Source: an uncultured beta proteobacterium (GTDB taxonomy: Bacteria; Pseudomonadota; Gammaproteobacteria; Burkholderiales; Burkholderiaceae_C). From it: a stretch of 64,000 nt of DNA. Below the pieces are notes generated by a model that was not told where the DNA came from, made no database searches, and worked only from the letters and a program-made list of their open reading frames with translations. Below are positions 7,077-18,917 of the stretch, piece by piece; the first letter of the stretch is position 1, and each line of letters begins with the position of its first letter. The stretch covers positions 124,001 to 188,000 of the forward strand of contig CAIQOO010000185.1 of NCBI GenBank assembly GCA_903873485.1, read 5' to 3'. The position numbers and the translations under genes are program-made.

Positions 7077-8510
7077 TTACGGTTGCTGGTCTTTCAGCAA
7101 ATCGCGCAGTCGTCTGGCTGCTGGCACCAGCGGTGTGCGGCTGCGGGTCCAGGCACCCTGCTCGGAGGGCGACAGCGCCCGGCCCCGGCTCATGAACCAG
7201 GAAGCCACCTTGTACAAGCCGAGCTTGCTATAAACCTGCGACCAGACGCTCCACACCGCCGACGCCGCCATGCTGCGCGCCGCACCGCTGCCGCGCAAAG
7301 TGGCATCGTCACTGTCGGGCCGGGCCTGCGCTTCGTTGCGCAAACGCACCAGAATGTCGGTGATGGGAATCTTCACCGGGCAGACTTCGGCACAGGCACC
7401 GCACAGGGTGGAGGCAAAAGCCAGCGGATAAGTCGCATCCAGGCCGAGCATGTGCGGCGAGATGATGGCGCCAATCGGCCCCGGATAGGTGGTGCCGTAG
7501 GCATGGCCGCCAATGCGCGCATAGACCGGGCAATGGTTCATGCAGGCACCGCAGCGGATGCACTGCAGGGTGGCGCGCAGTTCGTCATCGGCATAGGCCT
7601 GGGTGCGCCCGTTGTCCAGCAAGATCAGATGCACCTCTTGCGGGCCGTCTTTTTCACCTGGCTGGCGTGGCCCGCTGATCATGTTGACATAAGTTGTCAC
7701 CGGTTGGCCGGTGGCCGAGCGCGTCAACAGGCTCACCAGCGGCGGCAGATGTTCGAGCTTTTCCAGCACTTTCTCAATACCGGTAATGGCAATATGCACC
7801 TTGGGCACGGTGGTGCACATGCGGCCATTGCCCTCGTTTTCGATCAGACACAGCGTGCCGGTTTCGGCCACACAGAAGTTCACGCCAGACAAACCAATGT
7901 CGGCCTCGGCAAATTTGTGCCGCAATACCCGTCGGCCAATCTGGATCAGCGCATCCACATCTTCGGTGTAAGTCACCCCGGGCACTTCATCGGCAAACAG
8001 TTGGGCGATTTCCTGCTTGGTTTTGTGGATGGCCGGCATGATGATGTGCGATGGTGCCTCACCGGCAAGCTGCACGATGTACTCGCCCATGTCGGACTCA
8101 AAAGCTTCAATGCCGGCCGCTTCCATGGCATGGTTGAAGCCAATCTCTTCACTCACCATCGACTTGCCCTTGATGATGCGCCGGGCATCGACACGCCGGG
8201 CAATGCCAAGCGCAATCGCGTTGGCTTCATCGGGTGTTTCTGCCCAGTGCACCTGAACCCCGCGGGCGGTCAGATTGGTTTCAAGCTGCTCCAGCAGGCG
8301 CGGCAGATGGGCTAAGCTATAGCGACGAATCTGGGCACCCAGCTCGCGCAGACCCTGCAACTCGTCCTGATCGGCAAACTGGGCACGGCGCTTGGCCTGC
8401 AAGAAGTCCATGGCGCCGCGAAAATTCTTGCGCTGCGCCGGGTTATTGAGCACCTGACGGCTGCGCTCCTTGAAGTCTTCGGTCGGGCGGATTGGAATAA
8501 CCTGGCTCAT
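7077..8510 (-). CDS. lutB: Lactate utilization iron-sulfur protein LutB
   Basis: A 477-aa iron-sulfur protein, the middle subunit of the LutABC complex that oxidises L-lactate to pyruvate. An N-terminal LUD domain (about 60-290, including ARRIIKGKSMVSEE and VCFxETGT-like FCVAETGTLCLIENEG) is followed by two ferredoxin-type clusters, CIRCGACMNHCP and CGACAEVCPVKIP. Start chosen at ATG 8510, preceded by AGGAG with good spacing; the frame is open further upstream but lies inside lutC. The ATG overlaps the lutC stop by four bases (8507-8510). Confidence 0.92.
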   Translation of the reverse strand: MSQVIPIRPTEDFKERSRQVLNNPAQRKNFRGAMDFLQAKRRAQFADQDELQGLRELGAQIRRYSLAHLPRLLEQLETNLTARGVQVHWAETPDEANAIALGIARRVDARRIIKGKSMVSEEIGFNHAMEAAGIEAFESDMGEYIVQLAGEAPSHIIMPAIHKTKQEIAQLFADEVPGVTYTEDVDALIQIGRRVLRHKFAEADIGLSGVNFCVAETGTLCLIENEGNGRMCTTVPKVHIAITGIEKVLEKLEHLPPLVSLLTRSATGQPVTTYVNMISGPRQPGEKDGPQEVHLILLDNGRTQAYADDELRATLQCIRCGACMNHCPVYARIGGHAYGTTYPGPIGAIISPHMLGLDATYPLAFASTLCGACAEVCPVKIPITDILVRLRNEAQARPDSDDATLRGSGAARSMAASAVWSVWSQVYSKLGLYKVASWFMSRGRALSPSEQGAWTRSRTPLVPAARRLRDLLKDQQP

Positions 8511-9181
8511 GATAGGACTCCTGATGCTTGCCGCAACAGCACCACCAGTTCGCGCGGGCCGTGCGCGCCGTAGGCCAGCGTTTGCTGGATATCGGCAGTT
8601 TTGGAAGGGCCGCAAATCAGCAGGGCATTGGTCGGCATGCCGGCGGCCCAGCCTTCGCTTTGCATGGCCGAGTGAAAGTCGGCGTGAATGCGGTCCACAT
8701 CAAGCAGCACAAAATGCAATGAAGGCACCAGCGACATCAGCCGGGGTTCACTCGGGCTGGGCCACAAAATCAGGCTGCCGGTTTCCGCCACCGCCCCTCT
8801 GGCCAGAGTCAATGCGGCATCGATGCCGTCAAACAACTGGTCTTGCCAGACATCAATCGGTTGGTCGTAATGCACGATTTGCAGCGTTTCAGGCGCCTGG
8901 GCTGCCAGCTCGGTGCCGTGCGGCGTAGCCGAGCCGATCAACAGGTGGCGCAAGCCCTTGCTGGCGGCGATGGCCAGCAACACAGTTGCCCAATTGGCGT
9001 GGGTCACGTCATGGACTTCGGTTTTGACCGCTTCCAGTGCGGTGCGAAGCCTTGCGGCACGTTGCGTGCTGTTTTCGTTGCGGCCATGTGCGTCAAACCA
9101 GGCCGCCACATCGGGCAGCGTCGGCATGGTTGTGATGGCGGTGGCGCGCAAACGCGCCAAAATTTGGTCCCGTGCGCTCAT
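8507..9181 (-). CDS. lutC: Lactate utilization protein LutC
   Basis: A 224-aa LUD-domain protein, third component of the LutABC lactate-oxidising system. The domain shows VAETGSLILWPSPSEPR and the C-terminal ICGPSKTADIQQTLAYGAHGP, which is the typical LUD ending (PSxTxDIE...GxHGP). ATG 9181 was chosen because it overlaps the lutA stop (9178-9181), consistent with the overlap at its own 3' end; upstream in-frame codons lie inside lutA. Confidence 0.9.
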   Translation of the reverse strand: MSARDQILARLRATAITTMPTLPDVAAWFDAHGRNENSTQRAARLRTALEAVKTEVHDVTHANWATVLLAIAASKGLRHLLIGSATPHGTELAAQAPETLQIVHYDQPIDVWQDQLFDGIDAALTLARGAVAETGSLILWPSPSEPRLMSLVPSLHFVLLDVDRIHADFHSAMQSEGWAAGMPTNALLICGPSKTADIQQTLAYGAHGPRELVVLLRQASGVLS

Positions 9182-9990
9182 GGCGCGGCCTCCTGGCCCA
9201 AGTTGGTGCGGTTCCACAAAAAGCTGGCCAGGTGCTGGCCCGGCAATGATGCCGCCGTGCGACCCGCCAGTTCATCCTGTTTGGCGGCACGCCCTGTTAT
9301 GTTGAGCAGGCAGCCACAGTCGGCACTGACCACACATTGCGCCCCGCTGTCCTTGATGCTGGCGACCTTGTCGGTCACGATGGCCTCTGATATGTCGGGG
9401 TGCAGCAGGGCAAACGTGCCGCCAAAGCCGCAACACTCGTCGATGCGGGCTTGTTCCACCACCTTGACATGGCCCAAGGTGTCGAGCAGCGCGGCGCTGG
9501 TTTCGTGCGAGCCCATCTGGCGGCGTGCGTGGCAAGAGGTGTGCAGTGCCACCGTGCAATCGACACCGGCATCGGCACGGCTGAAATTGACCACATGCAC
9601 TAGAAATTCGCTCAACTCATAGATACGTTCGGACAGTTCCAGCGCCCTGGCATGCAGCACCGGATCATCGGCAAACAGGTGCGGGTAATGCAGGCGCATC
9701 ATGCCGCCGCACGAACCCGAGGGCACCACCACCGGCCAGGGTTGGGCAAACAGATTGAGCTGGTGCAAGGCCACGGCACGCGCCTCATCCGGGTAACCGC
9801 TGCTGTGCGCCGGCTGGCCGCAGCAGGTTTGGGCTTGCGGGTAATGCACCCGAATGCCCTCGCGCTCAAGCAGCCGAACCGTGTCAAGCCCGGCCTGTGG
9901 CGTGAACTGGTCGATCAGGCAGGTTGCAAACAAATAAACATCGCCCGGTTTCTCGGGATACTTTCGCGGCAATGAGGTGAATTGGCCCAT
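9178..9990 (-). CDS. lutA: Lactate utilization (Fe-S)-binding protein LutA
   Basis: A 270-aa protein with two cysteine-rich CCG domains, similar to the heterodisulfide-reductase-like subunits that bind a [4Fe-4S] cluster. The two repeats are AQTCCGQPAHSSGY (about 55-68) and DECCGFGGTFALLHP (about 195-210), with CHARRQMG between them. It is the first gene of lutABC, with GGAG shortly before the ATG at 9990. No lactate permease or LldR/LutR-type regulator lies next to the operon here. Confidence 0.92.
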   Translation of the reverse strand: MGQFTSLPRKYPEKPGDVYLFATCLIDQFTPQAGLDTVRLLEREGIRVHYPQAQTCCGQPAHSSGYPDEARAVALHQLNLFAQPWPVVVPSGSCGGMMRLHYPHLFADDPVLHARALELSERIYELSEFLVHVVNFSRADAGVDCTVALHTSCHARRQMGSHETSAALLDTLGHVKVVEQARIDECCGFGGTFALLHPDISEAIVTDKVASIKDSGAQCVVSADCGCLLNITGRAAKQDELAGRTAASLPGQHLASFLWNRTNLGQEAAP

Positions 9991-10154
9991 GGTTTGTCTC
10001 CTTCGTTGTTGTGGCGCAATGATGCCACGTTACTGGCAGCCGGTCGGACTTGACCCGACAGCACAATAGACACAGTTGCCACACCCAAGGAGGACGAGAT
10101 CGTTGGCTGCTGTACCGCGTGGAACGGGGCTTGCTTAATCGGCCCTTTTTCTAA

Positions 10155-10218
10155 GCACTTTCGGGCTGTAGCCCTTGCTGGTCAAGCGCAGTTAGCTACA
10201 TTATAAATAGCTATTTTC
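10155..10218 (-). repeat. Dispersed repeat, copy C
   Basis: Minus-strand copy in the lutA-kdp gap. It has AATAGCTAT, an AT-rich spacer, TAGCT, AACT, GCGC and ACCAGCAAGGGCT followed by ACAGCCC. It shares the ACCAGCAAGGGCT block with copies A, B, D and L. Confidence 0.85.
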
Positions 10219-10313
10219 CTGCTGCACCGAGCACGGCAGTCGGCCCATCGGTCGCCGTGACCACAACCCGGCAGCCACCGCGCCGATCCTGCCAACTCCC
10301 TTGCAATCGGTCG

Positions 10314-10332
10314 TTTTTACACTCTTTTTACA
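10314..10332 (+). promoter_or_regulatory. Candidate KdpE operator (direct repeat TTTTTACA)
   Basis: TTTTTACA occurs at 10314-10321 and again at 10325-10332, exactly 11 bases (one helical turn) apart; a third TTTTTACG is at 10357-10364. This resembles the T-rich/TTTACAC KdpE site upstream of the enterobacterial kdpFABC promoter, and kdpE lies in this operon. The match is by eye only. Confidence 0.45.
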
Positions 10333-10409
10333 GCCAGTTGATAAAACTCAACCCCGTTTTTACGCGGCACTGCGCACACTTCTCTCATCTCAACGACAAA
10401 GGAGTGAAC

Positions 10410-10514
10410 ATGGATCTGGTCTATCTCGGCGTTATCGCCGGCTTGTGGGGCTTGATGGTATTGCTGGTGCGAGGCTTCGTGCGGCTAGAGCAAGCCAAAG
10501 GAGCGCGCCCATGA
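10410..10514 (+). CDS. 34-aa membrane protein upstream of kdpF
   Basis: A very small protein with one predicted membrane helix (about residues 3-24: [18 protein letters not shown]) and a short basic/acidic tail. ATG at 10410 follows a good AAAGGAG. Its TGA overlaps the kdpF start (10511-10514), so it is translated with the kdp genes. I recognise no named family; by position and form it may be an extra small subunit or regulator of the Kdp pump. Confidence 0.65.
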   Translation: MDLVYLGVIAGLWGLMVLLVRGFVRLEQAKGARP

Positions 10515-10609
10515 TCAGCCTGGAAGTTCTCTATGGTTTTGGCGGCATGTGCGCCATCGCGCTGCTGGTTTATCTGGTTTATGCGCTGCTGCGCGCCGAG
10601 GAGTTTTGA
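10511..10609 (+). CDS. kdpF: K+-transporting ATPase small subunit KdpF
   Basis: A 32-aa single-helix protein whose ending [12 protein letters not shown] matches KdpF (compare YLVYALINAEAF in enterobacteria). KdpF packs against KdpA and stabilises the KdpFABC complex in the inner membrane. Its start overlaps the upstream 34-aa gene, and its stop shares one base with the kdpA ATG (TGATG at 10607-10611). Confidence 0.85.
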   Translation: MISLEVLYGFGGMCAIALLVYLVYALLRAEEF

Positions 10610-12408
10610 TGAGCACATCATCATGGGGCTTGCTGGCCCTTTTCCTCGCAGTCTTGCTGCTGACCGCCTGGCCGCTTGGCCGGTGGCTGGCAGACTTGAG
10701 CACTGGCCAACTGCCGGCCTGGATGCTGCGGGCCGAGGCTCCGCTGTACCGGCTGGCGGGCACCTCGGCCAGCCAGTCGATGCACTGGTCGCACTATGCA
10801 CTGGCGTTGCTGGCCTTTAACGCCATGGGTGTGCTGGTGGTTTATGCCCTGCAGCGGCTGCAAATCTGGCTGCCGCTTAATCCGGCTGGCATGGCCGCTG
10901 TCTCGCCTGACTCGGCCTTCAACACCGCCGTCAGCTTTGTCACCAACACCAACTGGCAGGGCTACGCGGGTGAATCGACCATGAGTTACCTGACCCAAAT
11001 GCTGGCGCTGGCGGTGCAGAACTTTTTATCGGCCGCCACCGGCATTGCTGTGGCCTTTGCGTTGATGCGCGGCTTTGCCGGGCGCTCGACTGGTGTCATC
11101 GGCAACTTCTGGGTTGATGTCACGCGTGTCACGGTCTGGCTGCTGCTGCCGCTGTCGCTGGTGTTTGCCCTCTTTTTGGTGGGCCAGGGCGTCATCCAGA
11201 ACTTTGATGCCTACCAAGATGTGACGACGCTGGAGGCCACCCGCTTCCAGCAGCCCAAAATCGGCCCTGATGGCTTGGCACTGAAAGACGACCAAGGCAA
11301 TCCCGTCATGGAACAGGCCATGACCGACAAGCAAACCCTGGCCATGGGGCCGGTCGCATCGCAGGAAGCCATCAAGATGATTGGCACCAATGGTGGCGGC
11401 TTTTTCAACGCCAACTCGGCCCACCCGTTTGAAAATCCCACGGATTTAAGCAACCTGCTGCAGATGCTGGCGATATTTCTGATACCTGCTGCCCTGTGCT
11501 TTGCCTTTGGCCGCGAGGTCGGCGACCTGCGCCAGGGCTGGGCCGTGCTGGCCGCGATGACCCTGCTGTTTGTGCTGGCCGTCATGGTCATCACGCCTGC
11601 CGAGCAGGCCGGCAACCCGCTGATCGGGGCGCTGGGAGTGGATCAAAGCGTAAGCCACCTGCAAGCAGGCGGCAACATGGAGGGCAAGGAAGTCCGCTTT
11701 GGCATCACCGCCTCAAGCCTGTTTGCCGTGATCACCACCGCTGCCTCCTGTGGTGCCGTCAACGCCATGCATGACTCCCTCACGCCGCTGGGCGGCATGG
11801 TGCCGATGGTGCTGATGCAGCTCGGCGAAGTGGTGTTTGGCGGGGTTGGCAGCGGCCTTTATGGCATGTTGATCTTTGCCATGCTGGCAGTGTTTATTGC
11901 CGGCTTGATGATTGGCCGCACGCCGGAGTACCTTGGCAAGAAGATCGAAGCGCATGAAATGAAGCTGACCTCGATCGCCATTCTGGTAACCCCGCTGCTG
12001 GTGCTGGCTGGCACCGCCATCGCCGTGCTGGCAGATGGCGGCCGCGCCGGTGTGGCCAATCCCGGCGCGCATGGTTTCTCTGAAATTCTCTATGCCTTGA
12101 GTTCTGCGGCCAACAACAACGGCAGCGCCTTTGCCGGCCTGTCGGCCAACACCCCGTTTTACAACCTGCTTCTGGGGCTGGCGGTATGGCTGGGGCGCTT
12201 TGGCGTGATCGTGCCGGTGCTGGCCATTGCCGGTGCGCTGGCTGCCAAAAAGCGCCTGGCCGTCACCTCCGGCACCATGCCCACCCATGGCCCGCTGTTC
12301 GTCATGCTGCTGATCGGCACGGTACTGCTGGTCGGCCTGCTCAATTACGTGCCTGCCCTGGCGCTCGGGCCAATAGTTGAGCACCTGATGCTGTGGCCAG
12401 TCCGGTAA
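10609..12408 (+). CDS. kdpA: K+-transporting ATPase potassium-binding subunit KdpA
   Basis: A 599-aa membrane protein of the superfamily of K+ transporters, forming the selectivity filter and K+ entry path of the high-affinity KdpFABC pump. Filter-loop sequences are visible: [49 protein letters not shown] and [17 protein letters not shown] 10609 was chosen by the overlap with kdpF; upstream in-frame codons lie inside kdpF in another frame. Length is normal for the family. Confidence 0.95.
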   Translation: MSTSSWGLLALFLAVLLLTAWPLGRWLADLSTGQLPAWMLRAEAPLYRLAGTSASQSMHWSHYALALLAFNAMGVLVVYALQRLQIWLPLNPAGMAAVSPDSAFNTAVSFVTNTNWQGYAGESTMSYLTQMLALAVQNFLSAATGIAVAFALMRGFAGRSTGVIGNFWVDVTRVTVWLLLPLSLVFALFLVGQGVIQNFDAYQDVTTLEATRFQQPKIGPDGLALKDDQGNPVMEQAMTDKQTLAMGPVASQEAIKMIGTNGGGFFNANSAHPFENPTDLSNLLQMLAIFLIPAALCFAFGREVGDLRQGWAVLAAMTLLFVLAVMVITPAEQAGNPLIGALGVDQSVSHLQAGGNMEGKEVRFGITASSLFAVITTAASCGAVNAMHDSLTPLGGMVPMVLMQLGEVVFGGVGSGLYGMLIFAMLAVFIAGLMIGRTPEYLGKKIEAHEMKLTSIAILVTPLLVLAGTAIAVLADGGRAGVANPGAHGFSEILYALSSAANNNGSAFAGLSANTPFYNLLLGLAVWLGRFGVIVPVLAIAGALAAKKRLAVTSGTMPTHGPLFVMLLIGTVLLVGLLNYVPALALGPIVEHLMLWPVR

Positions 12409-12439
12409 ACCGTCAACATCAAATAAGCGAGTTCATCCC

Positions 12440-14527
<2,088 letters not shown>

Positions 14528-14572
14528 AGCGGCTGGCGTCAGGTTCTCAACACACAAGCCAAGGAAATTTTC

Positions 14573-15145
14573 ATGAAAACCATTGTTCGTCCGGCACTCG
14601 TGCTGTTTTTCATCCTCACACTGCTGACCGGTGTGGCCTATCCGCTGCTGGTCACCGGCCTGGCGCAAGCGCTGTTTCCGGCGCAAGCCGGCGGCAGCCT
14701 GATCCTGCGCAACGGCAAGCCGGTGGGTTCAACGCTGATTGGCCAGAACTTCACCGACCCCAAACATTTCTGGGGTCGCCCGTCGGCCACCGGACCGATG
14801 CCCTACAACGCCCAGGCATCGAGTGGCTCCAACCTGGGGCCGCTGAACCCGGCGCTGACCGATGCCGTCAAGAGCCGCATCGAAGCGCTGCGGGCCGCCG
14901 ATCCGGGCAACACGGCACCGGTGCCGGTGGACCTGGTGACGGCATCAGCCAGCGGGCTTGATCCGCACATCAGCCCGGCTGCGGCCAACTTTCAGGTGGC
15001 CCGCGTGGCCAAAGCGCGCGGCCTGCCTGCGGCCAAGGTCCAAGCACTGGTAGAACACGCCATCCAGCACCCGCTGGCGGCCTGGCTGGGCGAGCCTGGT
15101 GTCAATGTGTTGCAACTCAATCTGGCGCTGGATGCGTTGCGCTGA
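14573..15145 (+). CDS. kdpC: K+-transporting ATPase subunit KdpC
   Basis: A 190-aa protein with one N-terminal membrane helix (about 7-33) and a periplasmic domain. It assembles with KdpA and KdpB. Typical family motifs are present: [40 protein letters not shown] and LNLALD at the end. AAGGAAAT before ATG 14573 is the ribosome-binding site. Confidence 0.95.
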   Translation: MKTIVRPALVLFFILTLLTGVAYPLLVTGLAQALFPAQAGGSLILRNGKPVGSTLIGQNFTDPKHFWGRPSATGPMPYNAQASSGSNLGPLNPALTDAVKSRIEALRAADPGNTAPVPVDLVTASASGLDPHISPAAANFQVARVAKARGLPAAKVQALVEHAIQHPLAAWLGEPGVNVLQLNLALDALR

Positions 15146-15196
15146 CCCTGGAGGCATGAGGCCCCATCGACAAATGCCTAAGAGAGGAACCCGTCT

Positions 15197-17968
15197 TTGA
15201 ACCACCTTGACGACACCCGCCCCGACCCCGATGCGCTGCTGGCGCAACTGCGCGACGAGGACCAGCGCGCCCAGCGTGGCAAGCTGCGCATTTATTTCGG
15301 TGCCAGCGCCGGTGTCGGCAAAACCTACGCCATGCTCAATGCCGCAAGGCTGCTCCATCAAGCCGGCCAGAACCTGCTGGTCGGCGTGATCGAGACCCAT
15401 GGCCGCCAGGAAACCGCCGAACTGCTGTCCGGCCTGCCGATACTGCCGCTGCGCCAACTGCCCTACCGGGGACAAACGCTGCAGGAATTCGACCTGGACG
15501 CGGCGCTGGCCGCGCATCCGCAGGTGCTGCTGGTGGACGAACTGGCGCACAGCAATGCGCCGGGCTCGCGCCACCCCAAACGCTGGCAGGATATAGAAGA
15601 ACTGCTGGAGGCCGGCGTCGAGGTCTGGTCGGCACTGAATGTGCAGCATCTGGAAAGCCTCAATGGCACGGTGGGTGCCATCACCGGCATTCGCGTCAAC
15701 GAAACCGTGCCCGATACGGTGCTCGACCGCGCCGACGAGATCATTTTGGTCGATGTCACGGTCGATGAGTTGCTCAGCCGCCTGAAAGCCGGCAAAGTCT
15801 ATCTGCCGCAGCAAGCCGAGCGTGCCACGCAAAACTTCTTTCGCAAAGGCAATCTGATTGCCCTGCGCGAAATCGCCCTGCGGCGCACCGCCGAGCATGT
15901 GGGTGACGATGTGCGTACCTTCCGCACCGAACAATTTCGCGTCAATCGCAATGGTGGCGCAGGCACACCGGCCTGGAACACCTCGGGTGCGATGCTGGTC
16001 TGCGTCGGGCCACACGAAGGTGCCGAACACGCAGTGCGCAGTGCGGCGCGGCTGGCCGGGCAACTCAATGTGCGCTGGCATGCGGCCTATGTGGAAACGC
16101 CCGCGCTGCAGCGGCGCAGCGCGACCGAGCGGGACCGCACGCTGGCGGTGCTGAAACTGGCTGAAGAACTCGGTGCCAACACGGCAGTGCTGGCTGGCAG
16201 CCAGGTGGCACAGGAACTGATACAGCAGGCGCAAAAATTGAACTGCGCCACCCTGGTGATTGGTCGCCCTCACCAGCCCGGATGGCAAAACTTTTGGCAT
16301 CTATTGCGCCCAACTCTGACCCGCCAACTGGCCAGACTGGCACCTGCCATCGACATGGTAGAAGTCGGCACGCCCCCGGCCATGCGCCGCCTTGCACCGC
16401 AATCGCTGCAAACCGCCAGGGGTGTCAGTACTGCAGCCGACCCGGCACCGTGGCTGCAGGCGCTGCCGCGCTACGCGTGGGCCTTGGCGGCCTGCCTGCT
16501 CACCACCTTGTTGACATCACCCCTGCAGCGGTTTCTGGACCAGGCCAATATCGTCATGCTTTTTCTGCTGTGTGTGGTGCTGGTGGCAGTGCGGCTGGGT
16601 CGTGGCCCGGCCATGCTGGCAGCGGTGGTCTCGGTGGCGGCATTTGACTTTTTTTATGTGCAACCGCATTTTTCGTTTGCCGTCAGCGATGTTCAATACC
16701 TGATCACTTTTGCGGTGATGTTGGCAGTCGGCCTGATCATCGGGCAGCTCACCGCCCGCCTGCAATTTGCCGCCGATGTGTCAGCCAGCCGGGAACGCCG
16801 CGCCAGCGCGTTGTTTGAGCTAACGCGTGAGCTGTCTGCGGCCCTGCAAAACGACCAGATCGTCGAACTCGGCGAAGCTGCCGTGCAACAGACTTTTGGC
16901 GGCGAGGTCCGGGTGCTGCTGACCAATGCCAATGACCAGTTGGCAATGGGCGATGGCTTGCCCGTCGGGCTCGATGCCAGCATTGCCGACTGGACCTTCA
17001 ACCACGGCCAGCGCGCCGGGCTGGCCACCGCCACCCTGCCATCGAGCCGCTGGCATTATGTGCCGCTGCGGGCACCAATGCGCATTCGTGGCGTGCTGGC
17101 GCTGGCACCCAGCCACCCGCGCTGGCTGTTGATACCCGAGCAGGTGCAACAGCTCGACACGCTGGCGCGCCAGATCGCGATTGCCGTGGAACGGGTTCAC
17201 TATGTCGAAATTGCCCAAGCCGCCGTGGTGCAGATGGAATCCGAGCGGCTGCGCAACACGCTGCTGGCCGCCATGTCGCACGACGTGCGCACCCCTTTGA
17301 CGGCGCTGGTGGGCATGGCCGAGTCGCTGGAACAATCTGCGCCGCTGACAGCAGAGCAGCGGGCATCGACCCAGGCCATCCGCAGCGAGGCCCACGAACT
17401 GAGCGCCTTAGTGAGCAACCTGCTGGACATGGCGCGGCTGGAAAGTGGCCAGGTCAATCTGCATCGCGACTGGCAGTCGGTCGAAGAAGTGGTGGGTGCT
17501 GCGATCCGTGCGGCCCGTCATGCCCTGGGCCAGTTGGAGGTGCGCACCGAGATAGCGCCAGACTTGCCGCTGGTGGACTTTGATGCCAGCCTGATGGAGC
17601 GGGTGCTGGTCAATCTGCTGGAAAATGCCGCCAAATACGGCGTGTCGCCCAACACGGCACAGCCACAACCGATTGTGCTGAGTGCGCGTGTCACCGCCAC
17701 CAGCCTGGAACTGCAGGTGCGCGACCATGGGCCGGGCCTGCCGCTGGCCAGCCGGGGGCAGGAAGAAACCCTTTTTGACAAGTTCACCCGTGGCCAGACC
17801 GAGTCAGCCACCCGCGGTGTCGGCCTGGGACTGGCCATCTGCAAGGCGGTGGTGTTGGCGCATCATGGCCGCATTACCGCCGCACAAGCGGTCGGTGGTG
17901 GTGCAGAATTCACCATCACCCTGCCACGCACGGCACCGCCCGAACTGCCCCTGACTGAAGAGAACTGA
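15197..17968 (+). CDS. kdpD: Osmosensitive K+ channel sensor histidine kinase KdpD
   Basis: A 923-aa sensor kinase controlling kdp expression through KdpE. The N-terminal KdpD domain has the Walker A motif GASAGVGKT (about 35-43) and DELAHSNAPGSRH; a USP-like domain covers about 250-370. Four closely spaced membrane helices lie at about 425-515, then a GAF-like region and the kinase core. The phospho-acceptor is His695 in MSHDVRTPLTALVG; N, G1 and G2 boxes follow (LLENAAKYG, DHGPGLP, GVGLGLAICKAVV). It starts with TTG 15197, preceded by AGAGGAA. The stop is six bases before kdpE. Confidence 0.95.
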   Translation: MNHLDDTRPDPDALLAQLRDEDQRAQRGKLRIYFGASAGVGKTYAMLNAARLLHQAGQNLLVGVIETHGRQETAELLSGLPILPLRQLPYRGQTLQEFDLDAALAAHPQVLLVDELAHSNAPGSRHPKRWQDIEELLEAGVEVWSALNVQHLESLNGTVGAITGIRVNETVPDTVLDRADEIILVDVTVDELLSRLKAGKVYLPQQAERATQNFFRKGNLIALREIALRRTAEHVGDDVRTFRTEQFRVNRNGGAGTPAWNTSGAMLVCVGPHEGAEHAVRSAARLAGQLNVRWHAAYVETPALQRRSATERDRTLAVLKLAEELGANTAVLAGSQVAQELIQQAQKLNCATLVIGRPHQPGWQNFWHLLRPTLTRQLARLAPAIDMVEVGTPPAMRRLAPQSLQTARGVSTAADPAPWLQALPRYAWALAACLLTTLLTSPLQRFLDQANIVMLFLLCVVLVAVRLGRGPAMLAAVVSVAAFDFFYVQPHFSFAVSDVQYLITFAVMLAVGLIIGQLTARLQFAADVSASRERRASALFELTRELSAALQNDQIVELGEAAVQQTFGGEVRVLLTNANDQLAMGDGLPVGLDASIADWTFNHGQRAGLATATLPSSRWHYVPLRAPMRIRGVLALAPSHPRWLLIPEQVQQLDTLARQIAIAVERVHYVEIAQAAVVQMESERLRNTLLAAMSHDVRTPLTALVGMAESLEQSAPLTAEQRASTQAIRSEAHELSALVSNLLDMARLESGQVNLHRDWQSVEEVVGAAIRAARHALGQLEVRTEIAPDLPLVDFDASLMERVLVNLLENAAKYGVSPNTAQPQPIVLSARVTATSLELQVRDHGPGLPLASRGQEETLFDKFTRGQTESATRGVGLGLAICKAVVLAHHGRITAAQAVGGGAEFTITLPRTAPPELPLTEEN

Positions 17969-17974
17969 ACACCC

Positions 17975-18691
17975 ATGTCTGCCCCGGTTGCCATCCTGAT
18001 TGAAGACGAACCCCAGATTCGCCGCTTTGTGCGCGCCGCGCTGGAGTCTGAAGGCTGGCTGGTGTTTGAGGCCGAAAACGTCAGAACCGGTTTGCAAAAT
18101 GCCGCCACCCGCAAGCCGGATTTGCTAGTGCTTGACCTGGGCCTGCCCGACGGAAGCGGGCTGGATTTGATCAGAGAGGTGCGCGGCTGGTCCAATGTCC
18201 CGATCGTGGTTTTGTCGGCCCGCACCGACGAGGGTGACAAGATTGCCGCACTCGATGCCGGTGCCGACGACTACCTGACCAAGCCCTTTGGCATCGGCGA
18301 GTTGCTGGCACGAGTGCGGGCCAATTTGCGCCGGCCACGCAGCACCGCAGGTGGCCAGGACGAAACCAAGTCGGGCGAGCTTGACCCCTTGTTCAGGTTT
18401 GGCGAAGTCGAGGTGGACCGGCAAGCCAGAATCGTGCGGCGCAAGCAGGCAGAAATCCACCTGACCCCGATCGAGTACCGCTTGCTCACGGTGCTAATGG
18501 CCAATGCCGGGCGGGTCATGACACACCGCCAGTTGATGCGCGACGTGTGGGGGCCAGCGCATGCCGACCAAAGCCACTACTTGCGCATTTACATGGGTCA
18601 TCTGCGGCAAAAACTCGAAGCCGACCCGGCACAGCCACAGCACTTGCTGACCGAGACGGCGGTCGGCTATCGCTTGCTGCCAGACGGTTGA
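17975..18691 (+). CDS. kdpE: Two-component response regulator KdpE
   Basis: A 238-aa OmpR/PhoB-type regulator that activates kdpFABC. The receiver domain (1-120) has the acidic pocket Glu10/Asp11 and the phospho-acceptor Asp54 in LLVLDLGLPDG, plus the Lys of DDYLTKPFG. The winged-helix DNA-binding domain (about 140-238) ends with YLRIYMGHLRQKLE and the wing ETAVGYRLL. It is the last gene of the kdp operon; no clear hairpin terminator follows. Confidence 0.95.
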   Translation: MSAPVAILIEDEPQIRRFVRAALESEGWLVFEAENVRTGLQNAATRKPDLLVLDLGLPDGSGLDLIREVRGWSNVPIVVLSARTDEGDKIAALDAGADDYLTKPFGIGELLARVRANLRRPRSTAGGQDETKSGELDPLFRFGEVEVDRQARIVRRKQAEIHLTPIEYRLLTVLMANAGRVMTHRQLMRDVWGPAHADQSHYLRIYMGHLRQKLEADPAQPQHLLTETAVGYRLLPDG

Positions 18692-18857
18692 AGCTGCTGA
18701 CAATCCTGGCCAGCTTTGATCAATCAATATCGCGCTTGGGATGTCAGCGTTCCTGGTAGCCCGTGGTCTGGTGCGCCATGATGGCTGCAAGGGGCAGGCA
18801 AGATGAGGTCTCTGTGTTTCGCCGGAACAATCGGTTTTAATGAAAATTTTTCTCAAT

Positions 18858-18874
18858 TTGTTGCAATGCAACAA
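18858..18874. promoter_or_regulatory. Perfect palindrome upstream of the phasin promoter (candidate PhaR operator)
   Basis: TTGTTGCA-A-TGCAACAA is a perfect 17-base palindrome, eight bases upstream of the -35 box. TGC/GCA-rich dyads upstream of phasin genes are the known targets of the repressor PhaR in other PHB-storing bacteria. PhaR itself is not in the window. Confidence 0.55.
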
Positions 18875-18917
18875 AAAAAGCTTGCGCCGGTTGAATAATT
18901 TCTTATAATTTGTGTCA

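Larger units (their letters stand above)
9991..10409. promoter_or_regulatory. Divergent control region between lutA and the kdp operon
   Basis: No gene seen in these 419 bases. They separate leftward lutABC from the rightward kdp operon and contain dispersed-repeat copy C (10155-10218) and the candidate KdpE direct repeats (10314-10332). An isolated AAGGAGG at 10087-10093 is not followed by a usable reading frame. Confidence 0.6.

Noticed and set aside
7083-8315. Long open frame (410 codons) antisense to lutB
   Set aside because: lutB is clearly coding in the other direction; the antisense frame is an effect of GC-rich codon use and shows no family motifs.
10087-10093. AAGGAGG as a ribosome-binding site of a hidden gene
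   Set aside because: The only following frame starts at TTG and stops after 11 codons.
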